Shown here: positions 1 through 7,991 of the stretch, piece after piece
How the letters are laid out: each line of letters opens with the position of its first letter
Numbering within the stretch: the first letter of the stretch is position 1
From: Streptomyces sp. H27-H1
GTDB taxonomy: Bacteria > Actinomycetota > Actinomycetes > Streptomycetales > Streptomycetaceae
Assembly: GCF_026627445.1 (NCBI RefSeq)
Contig: NZ_JAPNLJ010000033.1
Coordinates: 1 to 64,000 of the forward strand
DNA length: 64,000 nt
Reading direction: 5' to 3'
Made by a program: the position numbers and the translations under genes
Notes under the pieces: generated by a model
The model's input: the letters and a program-made list of their open reading frames with translations, nothing else
Told to the model about the DNA's origin: nothing
The model's database searches: none

Positions 1-105
1 TCGATCAGTAGCGCGGACAGGTACGGAAACAGCTCCAGGAACACATCACGTGAGCACGCGATGCATGATCGCGAACAGTCGGTGTGGTCCGCTCAACCGT
101 CCAGA

Positions 106-789
106 TCACAAGATCGTCGACAGAACCCTCACCTTCACGTGCACGGCGTCGATGAAGACGACCGGGTAGACCGCGTCCAGCGGGCGGGTGCGCCATTCCG
201 CCATCGACTCCAGGGCTTTGTCGGTAATGGTGGAGATGGTCTCCTTCGTCGTGGTCATGCCGTACGTCTGGGCGAGGTGGGAGACGATCTCCCCGGAGGT
301 CAGCCCCTTCGCGGTCAGCGAGATCACCAGATCGTCCAGCGCGCCTGTCCGGCGGGCGTACTTCGGCAGCATCCGGGGCTGGAAGGTGCCCAGCCGGTCC
401 CGGGGCACCTGCACCATCACGGTGCCGACCTCCGTCATCACCTTCTTGCTCCGGTAGCCGTTGCGCGTGTTGCCGCCCGAGCGTGAGCCGCGCCCGCCGG
501 CCCGGCCCGCCTCCGCGGCCAGGTGCTCATCCATCTCGGCCTCCAGCGCGGCCTGCATCAGGTGCTGGGCCAGCTCGGGCAGCAGCCCGCCCTCGCCCAT
601 CAGCCGCAGCCCCTCACCATCGCGGACCTTCTCGGCCGCGAGCGCGGCCAGCTCCTCCAGCAGCTCGCTGGACAGACCGTTCTGCGACACCGGCATCGAC
701 TTCACGTCGGCACCCTCAGTGCTCGCGCCGACCTCGGCAAGCGACACGCCGTCCACGCTCTCGATCAGGTGACCAGTCGTCGTACCCAT
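106..789 (-). pseudogene. Truncated IS256-family (mutator-type) transposase
   Basis: The reading frame begins at ATG 789, eight bases after GAAGGAG. It encodes the N-terminal half of an IS256-type DDE transposase: a Gly/Glu-rich start, RSGGNTRNGYRSKKVMTEVG and VQVPRDR around residues 85-120, GALDDLVISLTAKGLTSGEI, and the first part of the catalytic domain ending FIDAVHVKVR. The first DDE aspartate is present in FIDAVHVK, but the protein then runs into six foreign residues and a stop, so roughly the last 170 or more residues, with the other acidic catalytic residues, are missing. It cannot be an active transposase. The left side (1-125) does not continue the element. Confidence 0.88.
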
Positions 790-1351
790 CAGGCTCACTC
801 CTTCGAGGAGATCCACACCTGATTCATGACACTCCCCTGGACTGCAACTACAGCGGCGGTGTGTGCGGCACGAGCGCGGCCTTCACTTTCCCTGTCTCGG
901 CGGATGTCCCCGGTGGTGCGTCCTTTGCGCGCATCTGCCTCGATGACGGCAGTGTTGCGTGAGCGATTTCGACCTTCGCTGTCCCATTACGTGAGCGCCG
1001 ACAGAAGTCTCCGTGTGCGTGGCTGTCCGCGGGCGGGATGGCGTCGTGCGGGTTCCTGCTGGCCTTGTCCTGCTTGTGCGGTTTGCCGGGCTTGTCTGGC
1101 CCCGTCACGTCTTCCATAGCGGTACGTGTGCCCGCCGACGGTAGCGACGCGGCCGGGGCTGGCGTGGCATGTTGCGGGGAGTGTCCCACCTCTGGGGTGG
1201 TGACTGTGCGCCGTGTCGGGTGGCGGTCCGGCCTCCCCAGGTGGTGGGGGGAGGCCGGAGCGCTCAGGGCGTGTGCCCTGCGGCTGGTTCAGAGGAGGTG
1301 CTCTGTTGGCTTCGGCACTGTGGCTGCTGGCAGTTCAGGGGCCTGTGGTGC
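790..1351. other. Intergenic stretch: IS256 terminal region and spacer
   Basis: No convincing gene. The bases just upstream of the transposase start (about 800-840, CACCTGATTCATGACACTCC) probably hold the outer end of the truncated IS256-family element. The rest is spacer that ends with a strong hairpin at 1227-1259. Open frames here lack recognisable domains and start signals. Confidence 0.5.
1227..1259 (-). terminator. Rho-independent-type hairpin downstream of the chaplin gene
   Basis: TCCGGCCTCCCC (1227-1238) and GGGGAGGCCGGA (1248-1259) form a perfect 12-bp stem with a 9-base loop. It lies about 95 bases beyond the chaplin stop codon. There is no U-tract, which is common for terminators in high-GC actinomycetes. 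Confidence 0.55.
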
Positions 1352-1642
1352 TCAGTACTCGCCGTGGTGGTCGGCCTTGTGGTGGTCGCCCTTGCCGCCG
1401 CCGCTGGCGTTGATGCAGGTGTTGCCGAAGGCCGGGTTGAGGAAACCGACGACGTTGATGGTGTTGCCGCAGAAGTTGATCGGGATGTGGATGGGCACCT
1501 GGAGGACGTTGCCGGACAGGACGCCGGGGGAGCCGATGGCAGCGCCCTCGGCTGTGGCGTCCGCGGCCGCCATGCCGGCGCCGCCGGCGAGGATGGCAGC
1601 GGTTGAGGCGGTGACCGCTACGGCCTTTGCGATACGCGACAT
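1352..1642 (-). CDS. Short chaplin (secreted hydrophobic coat protein)
   Basis: The 96-residue product has a signal peptide (residues 1 to about 27, ending AGMAAADA). One chaplin domain follows, with GAAIGSPGVLSGNVLQVPIH, a Cys, then NVVGFLNPAFGNTCIN with the second Cys. Chaplins self-assemble into amyloid-like films on aerial hyphae and spores; the two Cys pair in the family. ATG 1642 is chosen because AGGAG lies six bases upstream; a TTG one codon earlier is the alternative. Unlike the usual short chaplins, which end soon after the second Cys, this one carries a polar tail, GGGKGDHHKADHHGEY, with four His. The gene is monocistronic with a hairpin downstream. Confidence 0.9.
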   Translation of the reverse strand: MSRIAKAVAVTASTAAILAGGAGMAAADATAEGAAIGSPGVLSGNVLQVPIHIPINFCGNTINVVGFLNPAFGNTCINASGGGKGDHHKADHHGEY

Positions 1643-2234
1643 CAAGATCTCCTAAATGAAGTGGACCTGCCGCAGGGAGTACGGCACGTGCGCCCCTTCA
1701 AACAGCACGGGCAGGTAGCCGGTTACGGCCGTTGGGCCGGACCGGTGACCCAGGCCACTTCTCCAGTCCTGTCGTCAGGGAGGGTCGCGGTCCGGCGGGG
1801 GATGTAGTGCGGGCGCAACCGCTTGGAGCAGGAGGCCGCCGAGACCGCCGAGAAGGCCCGCGGCTGGCGCTCCCGCTTCCGCCTCGGGCAGGCCCCCTGA
1901 GAACCGGGTAAGCCTCCCGCCGCCGGTGCGGGCAAGCCTGAGGTGACCCTGGGCAAGCTCCGGCTGTCGGCGGTGGACAGGGACGAGGAGTTGCTGCGCC
2001 GGCTGGGTCTGTGTCGAGGCCACGACCGTCTCCGGCTCGGCCGTCGTGGCGTCACGAGCTCGTTCAGGTGGGCTGCACAGGCGGTGTGGAGGAAGGAGAT
2101 CGTCCTGGCCTTGTTGGAGGCCAGGGCCGGGGGCGAGACCGGCTCGGGGATGGCCTCGCGAGTGATGCGCCCGTTTCAACGATGCCGGCTCACTGAGGCA
2201 ATGCCGCCAGACGAGGGATGCGCTGTGGTGGGTT
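1643..2234. other. Long stretch with no assigned gene
   Basis: The region upstream of the chaplin must contain its promoter. Beyond that I see only frames without domains or ribosome sites, for example 1943-2314 plus and 1775-2179 minus. The compositional texture is coding-like but broken, suggesting decayed sequence. Confidence 0.4.
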
Positions 2235-2623
2235 TTACCGGGGGAGGAGGGCGCGTACGGTTTTGCCGCCGCCGGGGGTGGCGGCGACGTGGGTGGCCAG
2301 GGCGAGGCGGTTGACCATGGGCCAGCCGAATCCTCCCGTGCCGCCGTTCAGGTCGGGGGTGCGCCTGCGCGGCGGGTGCGGGCTGGGGTCGTGGACGGCG
2401 ACCTCGATGCCGTCCGGGTGTGCGGTTAGGTCCAGCGTGTAGGCGCTCCGCCGTGGCGCAGTGCGTTGGTGACGAGCTCCGAGACGACCAGGATCACGGT
2501 GTCGGCGGCCTCGGTTGTGATCGGGTGGACGAGGCGGTCGAGGAAGTCCCGGGTGCTCTCGCGTGCGTCGGCGGGCGAGGCAGTGGGAAGGCCCGTTGCG
2601 ACGTCGGCGCCCATCGTGCTCAT
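2235..2623 (-). pseudogene. RsbW-like ATP-binding protein, frameshifted
   Basis: The N-terminal half (from ATG 2623) reads through the ATPase N-box DTVILVVSELVTNALRHGG and then hits a stop at 2426. Moving one frame at about 2445-2452 restores the rest of a HATPase_c_2 domain: YTLDLTAHPDGIEVAVHDPS, the G1-like stretch NGGTGGFGWPMVNRLA, and a normal end with TAA at 2235. The two halves join as one protein of about 128 residues of the Streptomyces anti-sigma-factor-type ATPase family. The expected junction is HGGG-R-YTL, so the lesion looks like a single lost base. It is either a real pseudogene or a sequence error. Confidence 0.75.
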
Positions 2624-2902
2624 CCGGTCACCCTGATTTCTGACCGCCTACACGCGGCCCAGCCTGCCCAGTGCTTGTGCCCCGCCTGCAGCGGCCTAAT
2701 CGGGCAAGGCCCGCCTGTGCCCCTCGCCGACTGAGGTCGATTACCTCATGGTCGCCCCGCACCCCCGACGGAGTATCAGTCGGGTCGGCGGACACAGAAG
2801 GCCGGCGCAGGACTAGGGCCGGCAGATGGTGTAGCAGTTCCTTCGGGGCCCGGGTGCCATGTGCACCCGGGCCCCTCCATGCGTTTGTGCGAGAGAGGTG
2901 CA

Positions 2903-3241
2903 ATGACAGCAGACGACTCGTTCGGCCGTCTCGACGATGACGACTACCCCGCCTACACGATGGGCCGGGCCGCCGAGATGCTCGGCACCACCCAGGGCTT
3001 CCTGCGCGCCCTCGGCGAATCCCGCCTGATCACCCCGCTCCGCTCGGAGGGCGGGCACCGCCGCTACTCCCGTTACCAGCTGCGTATCGCCGCCCGCGCC
3101 CGGGAGCTCGTCGATCAGGGCACTCCCATCGAGTCGGCCTGCCGGATCATCGTCCTCGAGGACCAGCTCGAGGAAGCCCAGAGCATCAACGCCGAATACC
3201 GGCGTACTGCTGAATCGTCGAATCCGACGGCCGCGGCTTGA
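2903..3241 (+). CDS. MerR/BldC-like DNA-binding regulator
   Basis: The 112-residue protein has a MerR-type winged helix in its first 70 residues: YTMGRAAEMLGTTQGFLRAL as the helix-turn-helix and LRSEGGHRRYSRYQL as the wing. A short helical tail follows (ELVDQGTPIESACRIIVLEDQLEEAQ), with no effector domain. ATG 2903 follows GAGAGAGG. A MerR-like gene directly upstream of a CspA-type gene is a frequent pairing in Streptomyces, so a role in stress or developmental control is plausible but not shown. A strong hairpin (3246-3280) ends the transcript, so it is probably not co-transcribed with the cold-shock gene. Confidence 0.85.
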   Translation: MTADDSFGRLDDDDYPAYTMGRAAEMLGTTQGFLRALGESRLITPLRSEGGHRRYSRYQLRIAARARELVDQGTPIESACRIIVLEDQLEEAQSINAEYRRTAESSNPTAAA

Positions 3242-3245
3242 GCTG

Positions 3246-3280
3246 GGGCGCGCCCGCCGTTTTCGGCGGGCCGGCGCGCA
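3246..3280 (+). terminator. Hairpin terminator after the MerR-like gene
   Basis: CCCGCCG (3253-3259), TTTT loop and CGGCGGG (3264-3270), extended by GCGCG/CGCGC outer pairs. It begins just after the MerR-like stop codon. Confidence 0.65.
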
Positions 3281-3377
3281 CCTGGTTCCAGGCGTGACGT
3301 GAAGCCGTTTCCCTTGGTGACAGCGGGTTGTCGCGTGTACCGTCTGGGTCAGCTGTCGTGGTTCGGAAGTTCCCTAA

Positions 3378-3403
3378 GTCCACGCCGTAGGCGTGGACGT
3401 TTT
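3378..3403 (+). promoter_or_regulatory. Hairpin in the cold-shock gene leader
   Basis: GTCCACGCC (3378-3386), loop GTA, GGCGTGGAC (3390-3398) is a perfect 9-bp stem followed by GTTTT. It lies about 90 bases before the cold-shock start codon. Position and form fit a 5'-leader control element or an attenuator; cold-shock mRNAs commonly have long structured leaders. Function is inferred. Confidence 0.45.
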
Positions 3404-3487
3404 GCTGTGCTGTGCCGCAGGAACCAGGGCGATCACCTCCGCCTTCCGCATGGTGTGGGAGGCGTACTTGACTGGAAGGCATGTGTC

Positions 3488-3691
3488 ATGGCTAAGGGAA
3501 CTGTGAAGTGGTTCAACGCGGAGAAGGGCTTCGGCTTCATCGAGCAGGAGGGTGGTGGCCCGGACGTCTTCGCCCACTACTCCGCGATCAATTCCTCGGG
3601 CTTCCGTGAACTTCAGGAGGGCCAGGTCGTGACGTTCGACGTCGGCCAGGGCCAGAAGGGCCCCCAGGCGGAGAACATCACCCCGGCCTGA
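3488..3691 (+). CDS. CspA-family cold-shock protein
   Basis: The 67-residue single cold-shock domain has RNP1 (KGFGFIEQ) and RNP2 (DVFAHYSAI) motifs and a typical start, MAKGTVKWFNAEKGFGFI. It binds single-stranded RNA/DNA as an RNA chaperone in the cytoplasm. The frame is open much further upstream, but ATG 3488 gives the canonical protein length and start. It is monocistronic with a leader carrying a hairpin (3378-3398). Confidence 0.95.
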   Translation: MAKGTVKWFNAEKGFGFIEQEGGGPDVFAHYSAINSSGFRELQEGQVVTFDVGQGQKGPQAENITPA

Positions 3692-4045
3692 CCTTCACCA
3701 CCCCGCCCGCGGGTACCGGGAGCGATGGGTGCGGATGCCCGTGGGAATTCCGTACCTCCCGCAGCACAACGGTCTCCTGACTTCGATCAGCATCCGGCCG
3801 TGCAACGGGGGACTGCCGCATGCCGGGATATAACCGGGCCAGCCCAGGTCCGTCCAGCCTGCGCCTGCCCGTGACGTGGTGGCGGGGGAATCGTCACATC
3901 AGATGTCGCCGAACAAATGCACCCGCCCCGGCGGTCGGCGGCTTCCCGGGGGCCCGGAAGCACCCCCTCCCCGCTTCCCGGCCCCCGGGCCTCCCGCTGG
4001 ACCGGCCAGGTAGCTGAGGTTCCCCCGTTGCTCGGGAGGTGTTGA
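3692..4045. other. Intergenic stretch after the cold-shock gene
   Basis: No gene recognised. It contains one long inverted repeat (3945-3961 with 3973-3989) and, near 4018-4045, probably the outer end of the IS3-family remnant. Confidence 0.45.
3945..3989. terminator. Long GC inverted repeat, likely bidirectional terminator
   Basis: CCCGGGGGCCCGGAAGC (3945-3961) pairs with GCTTCCCGGCCCCCGGG (3973-3989), 16 of 17 positions, with an 11-base loop. It lies between the cold-shock gene and the IS remnants. Confidence 0.5.
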
Positions 4046-4189
4046 TCAGTTGGTCAGGGAGGGTTGACCGGGTTTCAGGTTCGCTCGTTCGGTCGTTGCC
4101 TGTTCGGTGTAGTGCTTCTTCTCGAACTCGACCGGACTGAGGTAGCCGAGCCGTTTCTGGATGCGCCGGCTGTTAAAGAAGCCGTCGGT
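4046..4189 (-). pseudogene. C-terminal remnant of an IS3-family transposase (OrfB)
   Basis: The last 47 or so codons read FFNSRRIQKRLGYLSPVEFEKK... and end KPGQPSLTN, the characteristic C-terminus of the IS3-family integrase-like OrfB (rve domain tail). Upstream coding sequence is cut exactly at 4189/4190, where the terminal inverted repeat of an IS6-family element begins. It does not resume on the far side of that element, so most of the IS3 copy has been lost. Confidence 0.8.
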
Positions 4190-4207
4190 GGGCGCTGTCA
4201 CGTTGTC
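4190..4207 (+). repeat. Left terminal inverted repeat of the IS6-family element
   Basis: GGGCGCTGTCACGTTGTC; pairs with 5029-5046 with two mismatches. Confidence 0.85.
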
Positions 4208-4261
4208 GGTGGCGGGGTGGGATGTTCTTCGGGTTGGCTGGTCTGGGGAGGGGAGCCGGTC

Positions 4262-4891
4262 GTGTCGGATGCGGTGGCGTCGTTCCGGAACCACCGCTGC
4301 CCGGTGGAAGTCATCTCGCAGTGCGTGTGGCTGTGCTTCCGCTTCCCCCTCAGCTGCCGCGAGGTCGGGGGGCTGATGCTCGAGCGCGGTGTCATCGTGT
4401 CTTACGAGACGATCCGGCGTTGGTGCTTCAAGTTCGGGCAGGCCTACGCGAACGGCCTGCGCCGGCGACGCCCGCGACCGGGTGACAAGTGGCGCCTGGA
4501 CGAGGTGTTCATCAAGATCAACGGGGAGCAGGAGTGCTTGTGGCGGGCCGTCGACCAGGACGGCAACGTCCTCGGCATCCTCGTACAGAACCGGCGGGAC
4601 AAAGCCACTGCCAGGCGTTTCTTCCGCCGCCTCCTCAAGGTGACCGGGTCGGTGCCACGGGTGGTCGTCACCGACAAGATCCGCTCCTGCGGCGCCGCCC
4701 ACCGGGAGGTGATGCCGTCCGTGGAGCACCGCTCCCACAAGGGGTTGAACAACCGGGCGGAGAACTCCCACCAGCCCACAAGGCAACGCGAACGCGTGAT
4801 GAAAGGCTTCCGTTCCCCCGGCGGAGCGCAACGGTTCCTGTCTGCGTTCAACGGGATCTCACCCCACTTCCGACCCGCCGGCATCTCATGA
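4262..4891 (+). CDS. IS6-family transposase
   Basis: With GTG 4262 as start the product is 209 residues, close to the 220-240 usual for the family. The order is an HTH-containing N-terminus (REVGGLMLERGVIVSYETIR) and the DDE domain: D in KWRLDEVFIKING, D in RVVVTDKIRSC and E in NNRAENSHQPTRQRERVMKGF. All three catalytic acids appear intact. The element also has both ends, so it may still be functional. The C-terminus after FNGISPHFRP is slightly shorter than in canonical members. The frame is open back to 4064, but that part lies outside the element. Confidence 0.88.
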   Translation: MSDAVASFRNHRCPVEVISQCVWLCFRFPLSCREVGGLMLERGVIVSYETIRRWCFKFGQAYANGLRRRRPRPGDKWRLDEVFIKINGEQECLWRAVDQDGNVLGILVQNRRDKATARRFFRRLLKVTGSVPRVVVTDKIRSCGAAHREVMPSVEHRSHKGLNNRAENSHQPTRQRERVMKGFRSPGGAQRFLSAFNGISPHFRPAGIS

Positions 4892-5028
4892 CCGCCGGCC
4901 GCCACCGCTTCGAAATGATCATCAGGTTCACCATCTGGAACCACATCACCGGCACCGCTGGCCTGCCCGCGACACCCTGAACAACAGACCGCCGGCGCCT
5001 CTCCGCGCCATCAGACGATCACGCCCCA

Positions 5029-5046
5029 GATAACGTGACAGTGCCC
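5029..5046 (+). repeat. Right terminal inverted repeat of the IS6-family element
   Basis: GATAACGTGACAGTGCCC; inverted partner of 4190-4207. Confidence 0.85.
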
Positions 5047-5239
5047 GGATGAAGAGCTACGAGGAGGTCGCCCGCCGGTCGGGACTCGTCTGACCATTCC
5101 CCGGCACGCTATGCCGGGCAGGTCAGACAGTCACTGACAGCTTCCACGCGCGTCGACAAACCGCACTGGGACGTGAATGTGGCTGTGATCATTTTCCACG
5201 GCGTGCCCGCCCTCGAACGGCGCCCCCGCGGTGGCTCCC

Positions 5240-5983
5240 TCAGTACTCCCTGAGTAGGCGGCCGACGCCTGTGATGCGGTCGTCGAGGCCGTGCTCGCGC
5301 AGGGCGTGCCACAGCGTGGCCGTGTTGATGGCGACGACCGGTTTGCCGAGTTCGGATTCGAGGGCGTCGGCTTGGGAGACGAAGGAGAGGTTCGTTCCGA
5401 CCTGGACGATCGCTTCGACGGAGGGGTCGTCGAGTTCGAGGACCATCTCCCGGATGCGGGGCGGCCCGACCCGGGCAATGTCCATGGCGCTCGGGCAGCG
5501 CAGCCCGGAGACGGCCGATACGTCGAATCCGGCTTCGGTGAAGAATCGCTTCACCTCGCGGTCGGCGACGGGCTGGTAGGGAGAGAAGACGGCGATGCGT
5601 TGGCATCCGAGCGCATGCAGTGCTGCGCGGCAGGAGCTCGCGCCGGTGGTGACCGGCAGCCCCGTCCGTTCGCGGAGCCGCTGTTCGAAGGCGGCGTTTC
5701 CTGCGACACCGCCCCAGAACGTCTCCGCTGACATCCCCATCACCATTCGGTCCGGCTCGGCTGTCAGGACATCACGGACGGCCGCGTCGAGCGAGGTTCT
5801 GATCTGGGCCAGCAGGGCTTGGAAGTCGTGGTCGCTGTCCATCGAGGGGTGCGCGATGTGCATCGACCCGGCGCGGTAGGTGACACCGGGGATTCGCGCT
5901 CCCCAATAGTCATGCTCGACGACGGTGTTGGTGCTCGGCACGATGACACCGAAGACGGCTCGGGGGCCGACGGCATTGGTCAT
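5240..5983 (-). CDS. Asp/Glu racemase-superfamily protein, AMDase/maleate isomerase-like (paralogue 1)
   Basis: The 247-residue protein has the fold signature of arylmalonate decarboxylase / maleate cis-trans isomerase: VIVPSTNTVVEHDY near the start, MGMSAETFWGG (residues 82-92) at the first active-site loop and VQVGTNLSF (193-201) at the second. In maleate isomerase both loops carry a catalytic Cys; AMDase keeps only the second. Here the first loop has Gly83 and the second has Val195, so neither Cys is present. The paralogue at 18019-18765 keeps the second. GGAG eight bases before ATG 5983 supports the start. A motif of the island's IclR type lies at 6333-6358, so it probably belongs to that regulon. 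Substrate unknown. Confidence 0.82.
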   Translation of the reverse strand: MTNAVGPRAVFGVIVPSTNTVVEHDYWGARIPGVTYRAGSMHIAHPSMDSDHDFQALLAQIRTSLDAAVRDVLTAEPDRMVMGMSAETFWGGVAGNAAFEQRLRERTGLPVTTGASSCRAALHALGCQRIAVFSPYQPVADREVKRFFTEAGFDVSAVSGLRCPSAMDIARVGPPRIREMVLELDDPSVEAIVQVGTNLSFVSQADALESELGKPVVAINTATLWHALREHGLDDRITGVGRLLREY

Positions 5984-6384
5984 TTCGGGCTCTCCAGTCC
6001 GGGGTGGGGGATGTCGTCAAGGCGTCCGGTGCTGTCGGTGCCGATCGTGGCGCCCGACCCCGATGGACTGCCCGCGCTGCGGCGGGCGGGTCGTTGCCGG
6101 CGGTGAGGCCGCCCGCCGGGTATCCCCGGCAGGGCCGTCGCCGAACTGCTGCTCGGTGCGACGGGCGCGTAGTTGGGAAACCCGCCCCCCTTCGGCCTGG
6201 GTGGCGCCGCCGACGCGGTGTTGTGCCGGGAGGAATAGGAGGCCGCATGTCCGCGCTTGCGGGGCAGCCGCAGGTCCAAGGAGCGGGTCGACAGGGCGGC
6301 ACTGCTGACGTGGCGGCAATCGGGTCACGTGCGTTTCGTTCTGTGAAGCTGTGTTTCGCAAGGCTGAAGAAGGTCGTCGTGCCG
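5984..6384. other. Long 5' region of the AMDase-like gene
   Basis: No gene supported on either strand. It contains an IclR-type operator candidate at 6333-6358 next to the 3' end of the convergently placed flavin monooxygenase gene. If that motif marks the promoter, the leader would be about 340 bases. Confidence 0.4.
6333..6358 (-). promoter_or_regulatory. Candidate IclR-type operator (site 1)
   Basis: GTTTC-N7-GAAGC-N3-GTTTC, matching the alternating half-site pattern found across the island with one mismatch in the middle half-site. Confidence 0.5.
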
Positions 6385-7731
6385 TCAACTGACACCCGGC
6401 GTCGGCGCCGTCAGGGGCCGGGAGGCGGCCGTGCGGACCCGCTCGCGCCGAAGCTCTTTGAGGTAGCTCAGGGCGTCGACCTGGATGGTGTGGCGGGTAG
6501 AGGCGACGTAGCGCCGTGCCGTCTGCCTGCGATACGTGGCGATCTCACGGTGCATGGCGCCCTGCGCAGGCAGGGCGCAGCGTCCTTGGAGGAGGTCGGC
6601 GACCCAGTGGGACTGTGCCTCCGCCAGCGGCATGATCGCGCCGAGCGGCTGGACCAGGCCGATGAAGTACAGGCCCGGGTGATCGGGTGCGGCGACGCGG
6701 CGGTAGAGGCTCACCGCGTTGCCGGCGGGGTCGATCAGGTCCTTCGGGAGGAAGGGGAAGGCGATGTCGTACCCCGTGCAGTAGATCACCGCGTCGATCT
6801 CCTCCCTGTGGCCGTCCTCGAAGAGGGCGCTTCCCCCGTCGAGTGCGCTGATCATCGGCGTCACGGTGATGTCGCCGTGCCCGAGGCGTGAGAGCAGGTC
6901 GTCGGAGATGGTGGGGTGGGCTCCGAGCACGCCGTGGCGCGGTTCGGGCAGGCCGTAGGCGGAGAGCCTGCCGCGGCTGAGCCGCAGGAGGGCGGCCAGG
7001 CCGCGGGCTTGCACGGGCAGGGGTGCCCGGGCGAGCCAGGAACCGGTGAGGTGGTCGGTGGGGGAGCCGAACAGGTATTTGGGCAGGATGTGCGCGCCAC
7101 GGCGCATGGTGAGAAGGGTGCGGGCGGAGACGCGGGAGGTTTCCACGGCGATGTCGCACGCCGAGTTGCCGATGCCGAGGACGAGAACGCGCGCTCCGGC
7201 GAAGGGCTCTGGAGTGCGGTAGTAGTGGGAGTGCGTCTGGATGCCTGTGAAGGAGTCCGCTCCGGGCAGTGCCGGGCGCGGCATCCGTGGTTTCCAGTGG
7301 TGTCCGTTGGCGACGAGGACCGCGTCGTAGATCCCGGCGGTCACGGCTCCGTCGTCCCGCCGGCGGGCGGTGACCTCCCAGCTGCCGCCGGAGGACTTTG
7401 CTACACCGGTCACATCGGTGCGGAAGGCGATCGAGGGGCGCAGGTCGAAGTGGTCGACGAAAGCGTCGAAGTAGCGGGCGATGTCGAAGTGGCTCGGGTA
7501 GACCGGGTAATTCTTCGACATGGGGAAGCACGCGTACTCCATCACCTGGCGGGAGGTGTTGATGTGGAGCGAGCGGTAGGCGGAGGACATGCCGTTGTCG
7601 TTCAGGTAGCGCCAGTTGCCGCCGACCTGCGACCCGCTCTCGTAGCAGTCGTAGGCGATGCCGCGTTCGGCGAGCACCTGGCAGGCGGCGATGCCGGAGG
7701 AGCCGGCTCCGATGACGCAGACACGTTCCAT
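6385..7731 (-). CDS. Flavin-containing monooxygenase
   Basis: The 448-residue FAD/NADPH enzyme shows the FAD site GAGSSG near residue 8, ESGSQVGGNWRY, the FMO-identifying sequence FTGIQTHSHYY, a second nucleotide site GIGNSACD and YCTGYDIAFPFL. These point to an FMO / Baeyer-Villiger-like monooxygenase acting on a soft nucleophile or ketone. The frame is open to 7869, but ATG 7731 is the natural start because the FAD motif follows at once. A 40-bp palindrome (7741-7780) lies just upstream, overlapping a TTGACA-N17-GAACCT promoter. It is divergent from the GMC-oxidoreductase operon and apparently under the same TetR-type control. Confidence 0.88.
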   Translation of the reverse strand: MERVCVIGAGSSGIAACQVLAERGIAYDCYESGSQVGGNWRYLNDNGMSSAYRSLHINTSRQVMEYACFPMSKNYPVYPSHFDIARYFDAFVDHFDLRPSIAFRTDVTGVAKSSGGSWEVTARRRDDGAVTAGIYDAVLVANGHHWKPRMPRPALPGADSFTGIQTHSHYYRTPEPFAGARVLVLGIGNSACDIAVETSRVSARTLLTMRRGAHILPKYLFGSPTDHLTGSWLARAPLPVQARGLAALLRLSRGRLSAYGLPEPRHGVLGAHPTISDDLLSRLGHGDITVTPMISALDGGSALFEDGHREEIDAVIYCTGYDIAFPFLPKDLIDPAGNAVSLYRRVAAPDHPGLYFIGLVQPLGAIMPLAEAQSHWVADLLQGRCALPAQGAMHREIATYRRQTARRYVASTRHTIQVDALSYLKELRRERVRTAASRPLTAPTPGVS

Positions 7732-7740
7732 GCGGACCTC

Positions 7741-7780
7741 CCTTGTGACCACCCGGTCACGTGACCGGGTGGTCACAAGG
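7741..7780 (-). promoter_or_regulatory. 40-bp palindromic TetR-type operator over the FMO promoter
   Basis: A perfect 40-bp palindrome centred on CACGTG, built of two TGACCACCCGGTCA-type 14-mers separated by 2 bp with CCTTG/CAAGG flanks. On the minus strand TTGACA (7806-7801), a 17-base spacer and GAACCT (7783-7778) form a promoter whose -10 box is overlapped by the palindrome. Confidence 0.75.
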
Positions 7781-7868
7781 TTCGTCCGGTGATGAGGTGT
7801 TGTCAACGAGGCTGACTGGGTGCCGAGTTGGCGGCAGTTGCCCCGCTGTGCGGGAGTCGTCGGACTCA

Positions 7869-7926
7869 TTGACAGGGATTGCCCGGTCGCCCACTATGAC
7901 CGGGCGGTCACGTGACCGCCCGGTCA
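7869..7926 (+). promoter_or_regulatory. Promoter and 30-bp TetR-type operator of the GMC-oxidoreductase operon
   Basis: TTGACA (7869-7874), a 17-base spacer and CACTAT (7892-7897) are followed by a perfect 30-bp palindrome (7897-7926), two TGACCGGGCGGTCA-type 14-mers with a 2-bp gap. The arrangement is nearly identical to the promoter of the TetR gene at 52350. Confidence 0.78.
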
Positions 7927-7991
7927 CACGGTGGACGCGTGCCCTCGGCCACCATGTGACCGCCCCGGGTCGGTCGCATGCGGGAGCCGTG

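Larger units (their letters stand above)
4190..5046 (+). mobile_element. IS6-family insertion sequence
   Basis: The 857-bp element is bounded by imperfect 18-bp terminal inverted repeats: GGGCGCTGTCACGTTGTC at 4190-4207 and GATAACGTGACAGTGCCC at 5029-5046 (16 of 18 match when inverted). It encodes one DDE transposase. The flanking octamers (4182-4189 and 5047-5054) do not match, so the 8-bp target duplication expected from a simple IS6-family insertion is absent, consistent with a cointegrate or adjacent deletion. It interrupts an IS3-family remnant. Confidence 0.88.

Noticed and set aside
848..1189. Minus-strand frame upstream of the IS256 remnant
   Set aside because: Low-complexity composition with no motif or start signal.
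1943..2314. Plus-strand frame as a gene
   Set aside because: No domain, no ribosome site, and its 3' part overlaps the frameshifted ATPase antisense.
4046..4831. Long minus-strand frame across the IS6 element
   Set aside because: Only its last 47 codons are real (IS3 remnant); the rest is antisense of the IS6 transposase.
5240..5983. Firm call as maleate cis-trans isomerase
   Set aside because: Both catalytic Cys positions are replaced (Gly83, Val195), so isomerase activity cannot be claimed.
7954..7979. Third TetR-type operator before the GMC gene (TGACCG...CGGTCG)
   Set aside because: Half-site spacing differs from the 14-mer units, and the match is not palindromic.
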